Part shown: positions 22,392 to 30,834 of the stretch, piece by piece
Numbering within the stretch: the stretch's first letter is position 1
Layout: every line of letters starts with the position of its first letter
Assembly (NCBI RefSeq): GCF_001620065.1
Contig: NZ_LQGV01000001.1
Span: forward strand, 1,521,800 to 1,585,799
Length of the DNA: 64,000 bases
Source of the DNA: Microbacterium sp. TNHR37B
GTDB lineage: Bacteria > Actinomycetota > Actinomycetes > Actinomycetales > Microbacteriaceae
Direction: 5' to 3'
Program-made: the position numbers and the translations under genes
The notes under the pieces: generated by a model
Told to the model about the DNA's origin: nothing
Database searches by the model: none
Seen by the model: the letters and a program-made list of their open reading frames with translations, nothing else

Positions 22392-23647
22392 GGAGCCCCC
22401 GGTGGGAGCGTGCCACAGTCGCCGAGGGAGGCGATGGCCGCGTTGATCCACGTCGCTTGCTCCGTCGGCGACCGCTCCAGGAGCACGTCGAGGTATGACT
22501 CGGGATCGTCGGCGGAGGAACCCGCACCCGGGGTGCCGAGCAACGTCCCCTCCAACCAGCCGTAGGTGGTGAAGAGCGCCGCGCTCCGCGCCAGCGATCG
22601 TTCTTCATCATCGGCCTCACACGTCCCATCAGGGATCGCACCCGCAAGCGAGGTGGCGATCTCCTCCGTCGTCATCCCCGGGATGAACCCGAACGGGAGG
22701 ATTCCTCGATCCTCGGGCTCGCGCGTGGCGACGACTCTGGTGGCCAGTGGCACGCCGGCATCGATCACACGCTGAACCATGGTCTGCACGCTTCTCACGA
22801 CGGCCGGATCCCACTGTTCCGGGTAGAGGCAGACCGTGACCGCCGCCTGCGTGCAGGTGAGATCGCGTTCGTCGCGAGCCTCCGCCGCGCTCGGCCCGAG
22901 GCCCTGCGCGGCCACAACACCGAGCACGAAACCGACCGCCATCAGCGACGAGCCCGCGGCCGTAGCCGTGGCGGTGGAGATCACCGGAATCCGCAACGCC
23001 GCCGATGCCAACAGGATCAAGCCGACTCCCGCCAGCACGGAGAACGCGCTGACCGAGGCGATCGAGCTGGCTGCGGGCTGCTGGTCGTAGAAGCAGCACG
23101 TCTCCAACACGAGCCCCGCCAGGTGGCGAAGCTCGAACCAGTCCACCACCCCGGTGAATCCCAGCCAGACATAGCTGGCCGCCAACGCGGCAGGAATCGC
23201 GAACACCGGGCGAAGAACACTCCCGCACATCAGTCCCAGCGCCGTGTGGAAGAAGAGCATCGCGAGCAGCGCTCCGATCAGACCCCACGGCGGGGCTCCC
23301 TGGCCCCCCGAAGCGCTGAACGCCACGATCACGACGGCCACAGCCTGAGCGGCGACGCCGCCGACGTAGTTCGGCCAGAACGCATCAAGCAGAATACGGG
23401 CCGGGGCGCGAACAGCAAGCGCATTCTCCTCCCGGCGCACTCGAAGCCGAGCCGCGTCGAGCGCCGCTCCCGTGGAAGCGACCGCCGCTGGAACGATGAT
23501 CAACAGAACCGAATGCGCAACGATCCACGTCCACCAGTCCAAGACCAGCAGTGCAGGAGAAAGCTGGGCAACGATTACCAGCAGGGGGACGGCAGGGAGC
23601 AGCAGCCACAGGATCGCTCGGCGACGAAGAGGAAGCGGTGACCTCAT
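22388..23647 (-). CDS. ABC-type permease with large Cys-containing C-terminal domain
   Basis: 419 residues. The first about 250 form six or more membrane helices (MRSPLPLRRRAILWLLLPAV onward). The remaining about 160 residues are soluble, probably extracytoplasmic, and contain four cysteines (DLTCTQ, VTVCLYPEQW, GTCEADDEE, LGDCGTL) that could form two disulfides. The ATPase gene upstream ends 6 bases before it, and the next membrane gene overlaps it. Similar permeases with an added outer domain occur beside ABC ATPases in other actinobacteria; their substrates are not known. Role in export of, or protection from, the neighbouring secreted protein is inference. Confidence 0.75.
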   Translation of the reverse strand: MRSPLPLRRRAILWLLLPAVPLLVIVAQLSPALLVLDWWTWIVAHSVLLIIVPAAVASTGAALDAARLRVRREENALAVRAPARILLDAFWPNYVGGVAAQAVAVVIVAFSASGGQGAPPWGLIGALLAMLFFHTALGLMCGSVLRPVFAIPAALAASYVWLGFTGVVDWFELRHLAGLVLETCCFYDQQPAASSIASVSAFSVLAGVGLILLASAALRIPVISTATATAAGSSLMAVGFVLGVVAAQGLGPSAAEARDERDLTCTQAAVTVCLYPEQWDPAVVRSVQTMVQRVIDAGVPLATRVVATREPEDRGILPFGFIPGMTTEEIATSLAGAIPDGTCEADDEERSLARSAALFTTYGWLEGTLLGTPGAGSSADDPESYLDVLLERSPTEQATWINAAIASLGDCGTLPPGAP

Positions 23648-23653
23648 CCAGAC

Positions 23654-24388
23654 TCAGTCCGCCCGCACCATTGCTGCATACGCCTGCCGCAGTTGCATAC
23701 TCTCCGACCCACCCTCGTGCCCGGAGACGAACGACGAGTATGGGCCGACAAATCGCGACCGCCCGTCCACCAGCACATGAATCCGAGACTCACCATCGAT
23801 CAACGTGTCCGTGTCGTGCGTTGATACCAGAACGGCCCTGTCTATCTCGATCGAGCGAAGGACCTCGACCAAGCGGTCGCGTTCGTTCGGATCGAGCCCC
23901 GCCGTCGGCTCGTCCAACAGCAGATATCGCGCATCATGCACAAGCACACCCGCGATCCCCAACCGACGCGTCTGCCCGCCCGAAAGAGTGTGGGCACGCG
24001 CCGCACCTTCCGCGGTCAGTCCGACCATCGCGAGCGCCCGCTCCGCCCTGGTCCACGCATCCGACGCCCGCATGCCCTTCAGCCATCCGACGTAGGCCAC
24101 GTGCTCACGGGCCGTCAGGTTCGGAAAAGGGATCACCCGTTGCGGCAGCCAGCCGACGGCCCGTCGAAACGTCTCCGGACGCCGCGTGCGCGGCGACACC
24201 GCTACTCCGTCGAGCGACAGTGATCCGCGATACCCGACCGCTCCGGCAAGGGCCTTCAGCAGCGTCGTCTTCCCCGCCCCATTGGGCCCGAGCAGCACTG
24301 TCCGACCGGCGCTCAACTGCACGTCGACATCGACGAGAGTCGACCGACGCCGCCGATATCCGAAGTCGGCGACCGTCGCTTCAAGCAT
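23654..24388 (-). CDS. ABC transporter ATP-binding protein
   Basis: 244 residues, a stand-alone nucleotide-binding domain. Walker A is GPNGAGKTTLL, signature LSGGQTRRLGIAGVL, Walker B YLLLDEPTAGLD, and the H-loop is STHD. All key residues are intact. The C-terminal tail (HVLVDGRSRFVGPYSSFVSG) is short. It lies between a small secreted-protein gene (167 bases upstream) and two membrane genes, forming a complete ATPase-plus-permease set. Confidence 0.9.
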   Translation of the reverse strand: MLEATVADFGYRRRRSTLVDVDVQLSAGRTVLLGPNGAGKTTLLKALAGAVGYRGSLSLDGVAVSPRTRRPETFRRAVGWLPQRVIPFPNLTAREHVAYVGWLKGMRASDAWTRAERALAMVGLTAEGAARAHTLSGGQTRRLGIAGVLVHDARYLLLDEPTAGLDPNERDRLVEVLRSIEIDRAVLVSTHDTDTLIDGESRIHVLVDGRSRFVGPYSSFVSGHEGGSESMQLRQAYAAMVRAD

Positions 24389-24555
24389 GCGCCTGCCTCT
24401 CGACTTCCCTGGGACGATCTGTCCACGGGGTCATGGTCTCACAAGCGAACGTCGTGTCCGCGACTCGATGCACCCCATTAGGCATAGTGAGACACTCCAG
24501 GCCCTCCGTCTTCATCGGACCGCGTCGACAGCGTCAATCAACGCCCGCGAACTCT

Positions 24556-25023
24556 TCACCATTCTGTACGCAGCGCCGGTACGGTCAATCTGTGCGCGTT
24601 CTTCCACACATAGTCGATCCCGTTGTCTGTGCTCCACACCTGACCCACAGTCCACTTATAGCTACCGGCGCTCGTCATCCTGCCCCAACTCGCCCAAGTG
24701 TTGTTACAGTTGCTTGTTACACGCCCGTGGTTGTGATCCGGGAAAATACCGTTGTCGCGCCAGAGGTGAACACGCACCTTGCCGAAAACGGCTCTCCAGT
24801 CGATCTCGCTAACGTTTAGGCAGTCACTGTACCGCACCCTCGTAGCCGCCGATTCCGTCCCGTTTTCGCTCCACCATCGCGACGAGAAGCCGGTGGCGAC
24901 GCGACTCATTTCTGAGGTGAACCCGGCGGCCACCGCCGGGGTGCTGGCAAGCCCCCACAGAAGCGCCGTGGAGGCGAGCAGGGCGGCCACCCTGCGGCGT
25001 TTTCCGAGTCGTTTGTCCAGCAT
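24556..25023 (-). CDS. Small secreted protein (signal peptide, two cysteines)
   Basis: 155 residues. The N-terminus MLDKRLGKRRRVAALLASTA, leading into LLWGLASTPAVAAG, is a classical Sec signal peptide with an AxA cleavage site near residue 33. The mature about 122 residues are rich in Trp, Ser and Asn (SSRWWSENG, HLWRDNG, TWASWG, YVWKNAH) and have two cysteines (SDCLN and SNCNN), compatible with one disulfide. No enzyme motif is seen. It shares strand with the ABC genes downstream. A bacteriocin-like or surface-adhesive role is possible but unsupported by homology I can name. Confidence 0.75.
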   Translation of the reverse strand: MLDKRLGKRRRVAALLASTALLWGLASTPAVAAGFTSEMSRVATGFSSRWWSENGTESAATRVRYSDCLNVSEIDWRAVFGKVRVHLWRDNGIFPDHNHGRVTSNCNNTWASWGRMTSAGSYKWTVGQVWSTDNGIDYVWKNAHRLTVPALRTEW

Positions 25024-25613
25024 CGTGTGCTACCGCCTCTCTGAGGATCTCATCGTAGGTTCCACCCTCTGCAAGAAGGCGTTGTCCCACAGGCTACTTC
25101 TTGAATCATAAACGAGTCGAGCATCCGATATCACTCACTCGACAGCCCGGCCGCGCTGCGATTCCAGGCTTGGCACGAGCGGAGCTCCAGGCTAAAGTGA
25201 GATTCTGTAGCGCACGATTGATGCACTCCGACCTGAGTACGATCGATGCAGGTTAGCAGTCCGCTCACTATGTCTGTGCCGCGGGCCGCAATGTGCGCCC
25301 TTACTGCAACTTCTCGAAGGCTCTGACGAGAAGTTCTTCGCGAGGTAGCAGGTCACTTAAGTGCGTGATAAAGGAGCCGTGCTGGCGACCCGGCTCGCGG
25401 CAGCACCTGAGTACGCCGACGAGCCGTACCGCAAGGCGGAAAAGCAGAGCCCCCTCAGCCGCAGCAGATTCCTGACCTACGCAGCCGTTCGTGCGCTACG
25501 CGCCGGCCTTCGAGATCGGCCGGAGTGTCCGGGAGCTCTGGTGCTGTCCTCCGCCAAGCAGCTGGGCGCGACAAGCACCTCCAACCGGGAGACGCGGATG
25601 GATTGGATGCGAC
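25024..25613. other. Intergenic region of about 590 bases, no supported gene
   Basis: It separates two minus-strand secreted-protein genes and must hold the promoter of the one starting at 25023. GC content falls in the half nearest that gene. A plus-strand frame from about 25361 shows protein-like composition for some 45 codons (RKAEKQSPLSRSRFLTYAAV), but it has no ribosome-binding site and runs antisense into the lipoprotein gene; it may be a fragment of a lost gene. Confidence 0.4.
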
Positions 25614-26123
25614 CTATCGCCAGTCGTCCGCGACGAAGTCAGCGCAGGCGCGTCGGTCCTCTTTGCCGAGGCAGTACGAAACGACGAAGTACTCGCGCAG
25701 CTGCTCATCCGAAACAGTCACATTGCCGTGCAGCGACCACTCAGAATCGGGCCCTTGCGCGTAGGCGGCTCGGTAGAGATCCTCCCACCCGTCGCACTTC
25801 TCGTAGACGGGGTCGATGATCTTCGCGTACTTGGCTTCGTCGTCAGCGATCCATTTCGAGAGCTGCTTCTGCTCAGCGTCCGTCAACCCGTTCTCGTAGA
25901 GCTTGTCGGACTCGGGACCGTAGAGGGGATGAGTGTCGTAGTGCATGCGGATGGCGGCAGCCGCCCTATCGAATGCCTTCCCGCAAGCCGCACTCGGAGC
26001 GCTCACCGCCGTCGTCGGTTCGCCCACACCGGTGGACCCCACGGGCGGGGTTGGGGCGCAACCGGCCAGGGAGAACATGAAGACGGCCCCCAGAGCCAGC
26101 ACCGCTGCTCTCGAACGTTGCAT
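25614..26123 (-). CDS. Lipoprotein of unknown function
   Basis: 169 residues. The N-terminal signal MQRSRAAVLALGAVFMFSLA is followed by the lipobox cysteine (LAGC, Cys22). The mature part is helical and charged (TDAEQKQLSKWIADDEAKYA). It contains four further cysteines (AACGKA, YEKCDGW, SYCLGK, RACADF) that may form two disulfides. It would sit on the outer face of the membrane. It stands alone on the minus strand inside the accessory region. I do not recognise the family. Confidence 0.75.
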   Translation of the reverse strand: MQRSRAAVLALGAVFMFSLAGCAPTPPVGSTGVGEPTTAVSAPSAACGKAFDRAAAAIRMHYDTHPLYGPESDKLYENGLTDAEQKQLSKWIADDEAKYAKIIDPVYEKCDGWEDLYRAAYAQGPDSEWSLHGNVTVSDEQLREYFVVSYCLGKEDRRACADFVADDWR

Positions 26124-26453
26124 GCCCGCACTCTATCGGGACCCACCCACCCCAACGAACAGGAGCAATCATGACCGCACCGCGCAACCGATGCATCGTG
26201 ATCGCCGCGTCGTTCAGTGACCGCGACTGTGCCGGGCACGTAGACCAACAAGGCTTTGTCGTCACGCCTCGGCCCCGGTCTCGCGTGAGGGCACCACAGC
26301 GGATGCGGTTCGCATCACGCCCGCGGCGTGGAGACTGCCGCGCGCCTGGCGCGCAACGCTCGCCGAGGTGGTGGCGCCATCGGTAATGAACGCACCCAAA
26401 GCGATGGCCGAACTGGAGTGATTCGCCGAGTCCCTTGGACCGGGTGATCCGGC
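26124..26453. other. Intergenic/degenerate sequence of about 330 bases
   Basis: No complete gene is supported. A plus-strand stretch at about 26270-26421 reads like coding sequence (TTADAVRITPAAWRLPRAWR and on to a TGA at about 26421) but has no credible start, so it may be the 3' end of a lost mobile-element gene. Confidence 0.3.
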
Positions 26454-26711
26454 ATGAGCACGATCTTGCCGCAGAAGATCGCTGTCTGTCTGTTGAAGCA
26501 GCACCGTCATCACCGCAGCTGGGGGCGAGCCTGCTACGGGCTCGAGGAACTCGGATTCGACCGTCGGTTCGTCGACGAGATCTACTTGGTGGGGGTGGTG
26601 GACGTGGGTGCGGGGTGGCCCCTGTACAACGCGCTCCGCACCGCCTAACCCAGCGAGATCGAGGCGGTCAACAGCCACTACCGGGCGATCCTGAGGGGCG
26701 CGCGTGTCTGA
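26454..26711 (+). pseudogene. Remnant ORF with internal stop upstream of the split HTH gene
   Basis: From the ATG at 26454 the frame reads 64 codons, meets TAA at 26646-26648, then continues in the same frame for 20 more sense codons (EAVNSHYRAILRGARV) to a TGA at 26709-26711. That TGA overlaps the GTG start of the following HTH gene, a spacing usual for co-translated genes. This suggests a two-gene unit whose first member has acquired a nonsense mutation. Family unknown; the upstream part has weak coding character. Confidence 0.3.
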
Positions 26712-26819
26712 GGCCAGGGAGTGGAACACCGTCGCTGAGGCCGCCGTCCTCACCGGCCGGCACAAGTCCCGCATCTACGCGTGGATCGACCAGGACCGCG
26801 TCGCCACCCGGACCAACGT

Positions 26820-26842
26820 GGCTCTTCGGACATCCGGTGGGG
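26820..26842. repeat. Left inverted repeat of the ISL3-family element
   Basis: Twenty-three bases starting GGCTCTTCGG, exactly complementary to 28255-28277. The target-site copy ACCAACGT lies immediately outside at 26812-26819. The transposase stop codon is 2 bases inside this end. Confidence 0.93.
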
Positions 26843-26843
26843 G

Positions 26844-28163
26844 TCATGGGGTGAGTCCGCCGGCGGCGAGGAGCATGCGGAGCCGGTAGTTGTGCCGGTT
26901 GCGGTAGCCGCGGGCGAGGCGGCGGTGGAGCTCGATGATCCCGTTCACGGCCTCGGTGCCACCGTTCGATGATCGCCCCGTCGTGAAGTACGCCAGGAAC
27001 GCGTCGCGCCAGCGGCGGAGGGTGCGGCCCAGTCGTGCGATCTCGGGGATCGGGCAGGTGTGGAACGTGTCGACGACTTGCTCAGCGATCCGCCGCCCCG
27101 CGGCCAGATCGCCCTGGTGGTAGGCGGAGCGGAGTTGCTGCGCGCACTGCCAAGCGACGAACACTTCGTCGTGCGCGGGGTCGGCTTCCATCGCCGCGGT
27201 CAGCCTCACCCGCTGCTTCTCGGTGAGGTTCTCGGCCCCGGCGCGCAGGATGGTCTGCACCCCGTAGAGCGGGTCGCCCTTGCGTCCGCGGTGCCCGAGG
27301 GTGTCTTGCTGAACGCGACGGCGGACCTCGTCGACCGCAGCGGTGCCGAGCTTCACAACGTGGAACGCGTCGAGGACGGCGACGGCGTCGTCGAGCTTGT
27401 CGTCGATCGCGGTCTTGTATCCGGCGAACGGATCCAACGCGGCGACCTTCACCTGCTTCCGGAACGCGTCGCCGCGCTCACCGAGCCAGGTCGCGTACGC
27501 CTTCCCGGATCGACCGGGCACCAGATCCAGCAGCCTGGCCCGCGTCTTCCCTTGGCTGTCGCGGGTGAGGTCGACCATCCCGGTCAGCTCCTTCGGCCCC
27601 CGTCGGCGCGGGTCGACGTGATGCCAGACGTGCTCGTCGACGCCGAGGCTGGTGACATTCTCGAACCGGGACTCGTCCGCCGCGAGCTTGACCAGTTCGG
27701 GTTCGACGGCCCGCCACACCGTCTTCCACGACGTCCCGAGCTGCCGGGCGAGTCCTTGGATGGTGGCGTGCTCGCGACGCAGCTGCCCGATCGCCCACGC
27801 GACGGCGCGCTTCGTGATCGACCCGCGCGGCGCGACCAGCGACGGGACCTGTTCCACGAACGTCTTCCGCGGACAGCCGGACTCGCCGCACCGCCACATC
27901 CGCTGCCGCCACACCACCCTCACCCGCGTCACACCCGGCACGTCATGCAGCACCCGAAGGCGCCGACCACGGCTCGTCACGAGCACGCCGCACCCCGGGC
28001 AGCCCGTCGGGGACGCCGGAGTCGAAACGGTCACCACAAGAAGTCCGTCGCGACGCTCGACGTGCTCGACATGGACACCGTCGAGGCCGAGAAGCAGGTC
28101 GCAGCGGGCACACGGACAGTCGGCGGGGCGCGCGTCAGCGCACCCCGAAGTAGGGTGAAGCAC
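26844..28163 (-). CDS. ISL3-family transposase
   Basis: 439 residues from a GTG at 28163. The N-terminus has two zinc-binding Cys pairs (CPCARC and CPGCGV) and a further CGESGC, as in ISL3 transposases. An HTH follows (EHATIQGLARQLGTSWKTVW). The DDE catalytic core shows Asp in SLGVDEHVWH, Asp in VAALDPFAGYK and Glu in SNGGTEAVNG. It fills nearly the whole element and looks intact. Confidence 0.93.
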   Translation of the reverse strand: MLHPTSGCADARPADCPCARCDLLLGLDGVHVEHVERRDGLLVVTVSTPASPTGCPGCGVLVTSRGRRLRVLHDVPGVTRVRVVWRQRMWRCGESGCPRKTFVEQVPSLVAPRGSITKRAVAWAIGQLRREHATIQGLARQLGTSWKTVWRAVEPELVKLAADESRFENVTSLGVDEHVWHHVDPRRRGPKELTGMVDLTRDSQGKTRARLLDLVPGRSGKAYATWLGERGDAFRKQVKVAALDPFAGYKTAIDDKLDDAVAVLDAFHVVKLGTAAVDEVRRRVQQDTLGHRGRKGDPLYGVQTILRAGAENLTEKQRVRLTAAMEADPAHDEVFVAWQCAQQLRSAYHQGDLAAGRRIAEQVVDTFHTCPIPEIARLGRTLRRWRDAFLAYFTTGRSSNGGTEAVNGIIELHRRLARGYRNRHNYRLRMLLAAGGLTP

Positions 28164-28254
28164 GTCGAGGTCCTCGGTCGGAATCAGAGAGTTAGCGCTT
28201 CTGATCCTCGGGGACCTCGACCCCTACCGCCGAATCACCGCCCGGCCACCCTCA

Positions 28255-28277
28255 CCCCACCGGATGTCCGAAGAGCC
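28255..28277. repeat. Right inverted repeat of the ISL3-family element
   Basis: Twenty-three bases ending CCGAAGAGCC, exactly complementary to 26820-26842. The second copy of the target duplication ACCAACGT follows at 28278-28285. Confidence 0.93.
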
Positions 28278-28389
28278 ACCAACGTCGACGGCGTCACCGA
28301 AGTGATGAGCAAGGCGGTACTCCGAATCGAACCCGCCATCCGCCGCGGCCGCCCCAGAGGTACCGCATCACGCAACGCTTAGGCGACGT

Positions 28390-29205
28390 TCACGATCGCC
28401 CCTCGGTGAAGTTCCATTCATGACCGCATTTGCGGCAGACCCCGTGGAACGGGGGCAGGGTGTATCGGTCGGGGTTGCGGGTCACGTCGGCGACAGCGCC
28501 GCACTCCGGGCAGTAATCGGTCATTCGCCATTCCGTCGTCTTGTCCTGTTCGCGCCGCGCCGACGCGAGGTATCGCTCAGGATCTCGCGTCGCCAAGTTC
28601 AGGGCAAGGACAATCTGCCGTTCACTCTGTTCAGGATCGAGGGCCCATTCGCGGATACGTGCGAACGTTCGTGCGATGCGGTCGTTCTGCAGTTGCTTCC
28701 TCTCCGCCTCCGCGCGCTCCTCGTCCTCTTCCTCCGCAGACTCTGGCAGATACTCCCACCGGAGCTCGAGGTCGCGCTCCGTGACTTTGAGGAGCGCCTG
28801 CGCTCCCGGGACGATGCTCTGTTCCAGCATCACGCGAGCGTCGTCTCGAGCCTGTTCCAGGGGCGACTTCGGAGGCGAAGACTCGCTGAGAAGCCGCCCG
28901 CGACCCGGCCACCTGGGCTTGAGCGTCTCAATCACGTACCGGTGAAGTGCGCGCGCCTCCTCAACGGACATGTCGATCAGTCGGCGACGCTGGGCCTCAG
29001 CAGCACGCTCCTTCTCCGCAGCGTCCCTCTGCCGCTCCACCTCACGCGCAAGACTCGTCGCCCGAGAAGACGCGACCAGGGCAGCAATCGAGACGACAAC
29101 GGTCGCCACTCCCACGAAGAGCGGAATCCAGATCGACGCGAACCAATCAAACAGGTCGCGCTGGATCACCTCCACAACTTGACCCCACCCTGAGCCCACC
29201 ACCAT
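28390..29205 (-). CDS. Membrane-anchored coiled-coil protein with C-terminal zinc ribbon
   Basis: 271 residues starting MVVGSGWGQVVEVIQRDLFD at 29205. A single membrane helix (SIWIPLFVGVATVVVSIAAL) near residues 24-45 is followed by a charged coiled coil (REVERQRDAAEKERAAEAQR). A long helical region comes next, then a C-terminal ribbon with two Cys pairs (CPECGA and CRKCGH). Its stop lies 7 bases past the end of the split HTH gene on the opposite strand. A longer open frame upstream is antisense to the next gene and rejected. Function unknown; a membrane-tethered sensor or assembly protein is possible. Confidence 0.7.
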   Translation of the reverse strand: MVVGSGWGQVVEVIQRDLFDWFASIWIPLFVGVATVVVSIAALVASSRATSLAREVERQRDAAEKERAAEAQRRRLIDMSVEEARALHRYVIETLKPRWPGRGRLLSESSPPKSPLEQARDDARVMLEQSIVPGAQALLKVTERDLELRWEYLPESAEEEDEERAEAERKQLQNDRIARTFARIREWALDPEQSERQIVLALNLATRDPERYLASARREQDKTTEWRMTDYCPECGAVADVTRNPDRYTLPPFHGVCRKCGHEWNFTEGRS

Positions 29206-29224
29206 TGCTCTCTCCTCATCCGGG

Positions 29225-29662
29225 ATGCCACTACGAGCCAAACCTAGGGCCGATCCTCGACATGAGGCGCGGCTGGCGCGGGATGAGAGTGCCAGGCTTG
29301 CCGGAGAGGCCAATGCGGCGTTCGTTCGGCAGGCGGAGGCGCAGGAGCACGCGAATCGCCTGAAGGAGAAGGAACTCACGCCGCCGGACTGGGCGGCGGC
29401 GCACGTGCAGGGGGCTCCTTTCCGGGCGACGAACACGTCGGAGCGGCCGCTGGTCGTTGAGTCGATCGACGTGCAGCCTTCGACTATTGCTGACCGGGTC
29501 ACGATCGAGACTTCCCACCAGGACGGTCGCTACGCGTATGGTGACTCGTTCGACTTCCTCGTGGTCCAGGGGTTCGGCGGCGGTGTCGAGAAGATTTCCA
29601 TTCGGTACCGCTATGAGAGCGACGACGAGGTCAACTGGCGCACCTTTCACATGACTCTCTGA
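29225..29662 (+). CDS. Hypothetical protein, coiled coil plus beta-rich domain
   Basis: 145 residues. After a charged helical N-terminus (RDESARLAGEANAAFVRQAE) comes a beta-rich segment (VVESIDVQPSTIADRVTIET onward to TFHMTL). Related actinobacterial proteins usually carry an N-terminal membrane helix before such a coiled coil. None is present here, so this copy may be N-terminally truncated at the junction with the divergent gene ending its promoter at 29205. Start uncertain. Confidence 0.5.
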   Translation: MPLRAKPRADPRHEARLARDESARLAGEANAAFVRQAEAQEHANRLKEKELTPPDWAAAHVQGAPFRATNTSERPLVVESIDVQPSTIADRVTIETSHQDGRYAYGDSFDFLVVQGFGGGVEKISIRYRYESDDEVNWRTFHMTL

Positions 29663-29886
29663 TTGCGGTCGCTGCGTTGCCAGAAGCCCCGGTCTCCCCG
29701 TGTAGGGCGTCGGGGCTTCGTGGTCTGGGCGGAGTGCTCCACCATCGACGTTCTATCCTGCGGGCTTTGCGGACTTTGCGTAATTGATTCCAGGGTTTCA
29801 GAGCTTCCGGCGTGTCGAAATCGTGATGTCGCCCCACTTGCGGGGTTCTGAAGCGTCTCCGAAGATGGCTGGAAAGGGGATGGGAG

Positions 29887-30618
29887 ATGAGCATGGGGGC
29901 TCCAGGAACAATCAATCGGCGGTCGCTTCTCACCACGGCGGCAGTGGGATCGTTGGCTGCCCTCAGCACGACGGCGCTCGCGGGCTGCGCTGCTCCGGCA
30001 GTCGCACCGGTGCTGACGGGGGCATCGGGCATCGGAGCAACCTGGCTCGCCGACATGACAGCGGCGCTCGCAGCAGGGGCAATCGTCGCGGCGGTATCGG
30101 ACCCGCTCAAGGACGCGTGGCAGAAATGGGAGAAGGGGCGCCAGCGCGCCTACGCCGAAGAGGGAGAGCGGGGCCATCAGTACGTGACCCAAGCCTGCTA
30201 CGGGGACAGCGTCCCGCCGGCGATGATGTTCGCTTCCTGCCAAGCGAAAGAGGCCGATGTCAGTAGCGATCGCTTCATCGTCTGCGTCAAGGGAGGCGAA
30301 GAGTACGTCGGCTTTGATCCCTGGGCATGGCAAGCGCTGTATCTATTCATCGACGACCTCACCAAAGGCAAGGAAGGCGATACGCTCGCCGGCTTTCGTG
30401 CTCTGTGCAAGATCAGCCTCATCCCGTCGGCGACGATCTCGTCCAGTTCTGTCACCGAGAGCGGGCGATCACAGCTACTCAGCTACAAGACGCGCAATGG
30501 CGAGGTGGAGATGAATCGCCGTACGAACTCGGACGGGAGCACCACCGTGCAGGTTGTCTCCACGGGAATCCCGTCCGCGTCCTCAGTCACGACGACGAGA
30601 GAGGTCAATCTCTCGTAG
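29887..30618 (+). CDS. Tat-type lipoprotein, unknown function
   Basis: 243 residues. The N-terminus INRRSLLTTAAVGSLAALST has a twin-arginine motif, and LAGC (Cys34) is a lipobox, so it is probably exported folded and anchored outside. The mature part has a hydrophobic Ala/Gly-rich stretch (residues 40-75) and a soluble domain with four cysteines (VTQACYGD, FASCQAK, FIVCVKG, RALCKIS). GGAAAGGGGATGGGAG precedes the start. It converges with the HTH gene whose stop begins at the very next base. Family not recognised. Confidence 0.72.
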   Translation: MSMGAPGTINRRSLLTTAAVGSLAALSTTALAGCAAPAVAPVLTGASGIGATWLADMTAALAAGAIVAAVSDPLKDAWQKWEKGRQRAYAEEGERGHQYVTQACYGDSVPPAMMFASCQAKEADVSSDRFIVCVKGGEEYVGFDPWAWQALYLFIDDLTKGKEGDTLAGFRALCKISLIPSATISSSSVTESGRSQLLSYKTRNGEVEMNRRTNSDGSTTVQVVSTGIPSASSVTTTREVNLS

Positions 30619-30834
30619 CTATCTGTGGGTCGGGGTCCCTCGTGGCCTACCCCGACGCACGGTCGGCTCGACACGGACCACGGCCTTGGACAGCACCTCC
30701 GGAATCCCGTCGCTGCTCATGCGCGACGCGGGGCGGTCGTTCTCGATCCACTCGTAGATCGTGCGTGGGGCGCGGCCAACGAGGGCAGTCGCGACCTTGA
30801 CCGTGATCCACTCGGCGAGCTTGCCGTCAGCCAT
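30619..30834 (-). CDS. Small helix-turn-helix DNA-binding protein
   Basis: 71 residues. The N-terminal half (EWITVKVATALVGRAPRTIY then EWIEND) resembles MerR/excisionase-type winged HTH modules. The tail is basic (RRGRPRGTPTHR), suited to minor-groove contact. It is the intact paralogue of the gene split by the IS at 26704-28382. It ends flush with the convergent lipoprotein gene. Likely a small regulator or excisionase-like protein of the same mobile island; the target is unknown. Confidence 0.7.
   Translation of the reverse strand: MADGKLAEWITVKVATALVGRAPRTIYEWIENDRPASRMSSDGIPEVLSKAVVRVEPTVRRGRPRGTPTHR

Larger units (their letters stand above)
26820..28277 (-). mobile_element. ISL3-family insertion sequence, 1458 bp, complete
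   Basis: Both ends carry perfect 23-bp inverted repeats (26820-26842 and 28255-28277, outer ends GGCTCTTCGGACATCCGG). They are flanked by an 8-base target duplication ACCAACGT (26812-26819 and 28278-28285). Eight-base duplications and a single transposase gene are typical of ISL3. Intact repeats, duplication and transposase frame indicate a recent insertion that may still be active. Confidence 0.95.
26704..28382 (+). pseudogene. Small helix-turn-helix protein gene split by an ISL3-family insertion
   Basis: The 5' part (26704-26819, GTG start) encodes EWNTVAEAAVLTGRHKSRIY followed by AWIDQDRVATRTN. The 3' part (28278-28382) encodes TNVDGVTEVMSKAVLRIEP then RRGRPRGTASRNA and a stop. Removing the IS and one copy of the 8-base target duplication restores a single frame of about 70 residues. 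The restored product is clearly homologous to the intact 71-residue protein encoded at 30619-30834 (EW-TV, IY-WI, EV-SKAV-R-EP, RRGRPRGT all match). The function of both was probably DNA binding in a mobile element. Confidence 0.85.

Noticed and set aside
26262..26774. Minus-strand open frame of 170 codons beside the IS
   Set aside because: It covers the split HTH gene start in antisense and has no recognisable domain; the plus-strand reading is supported by a paralogue.
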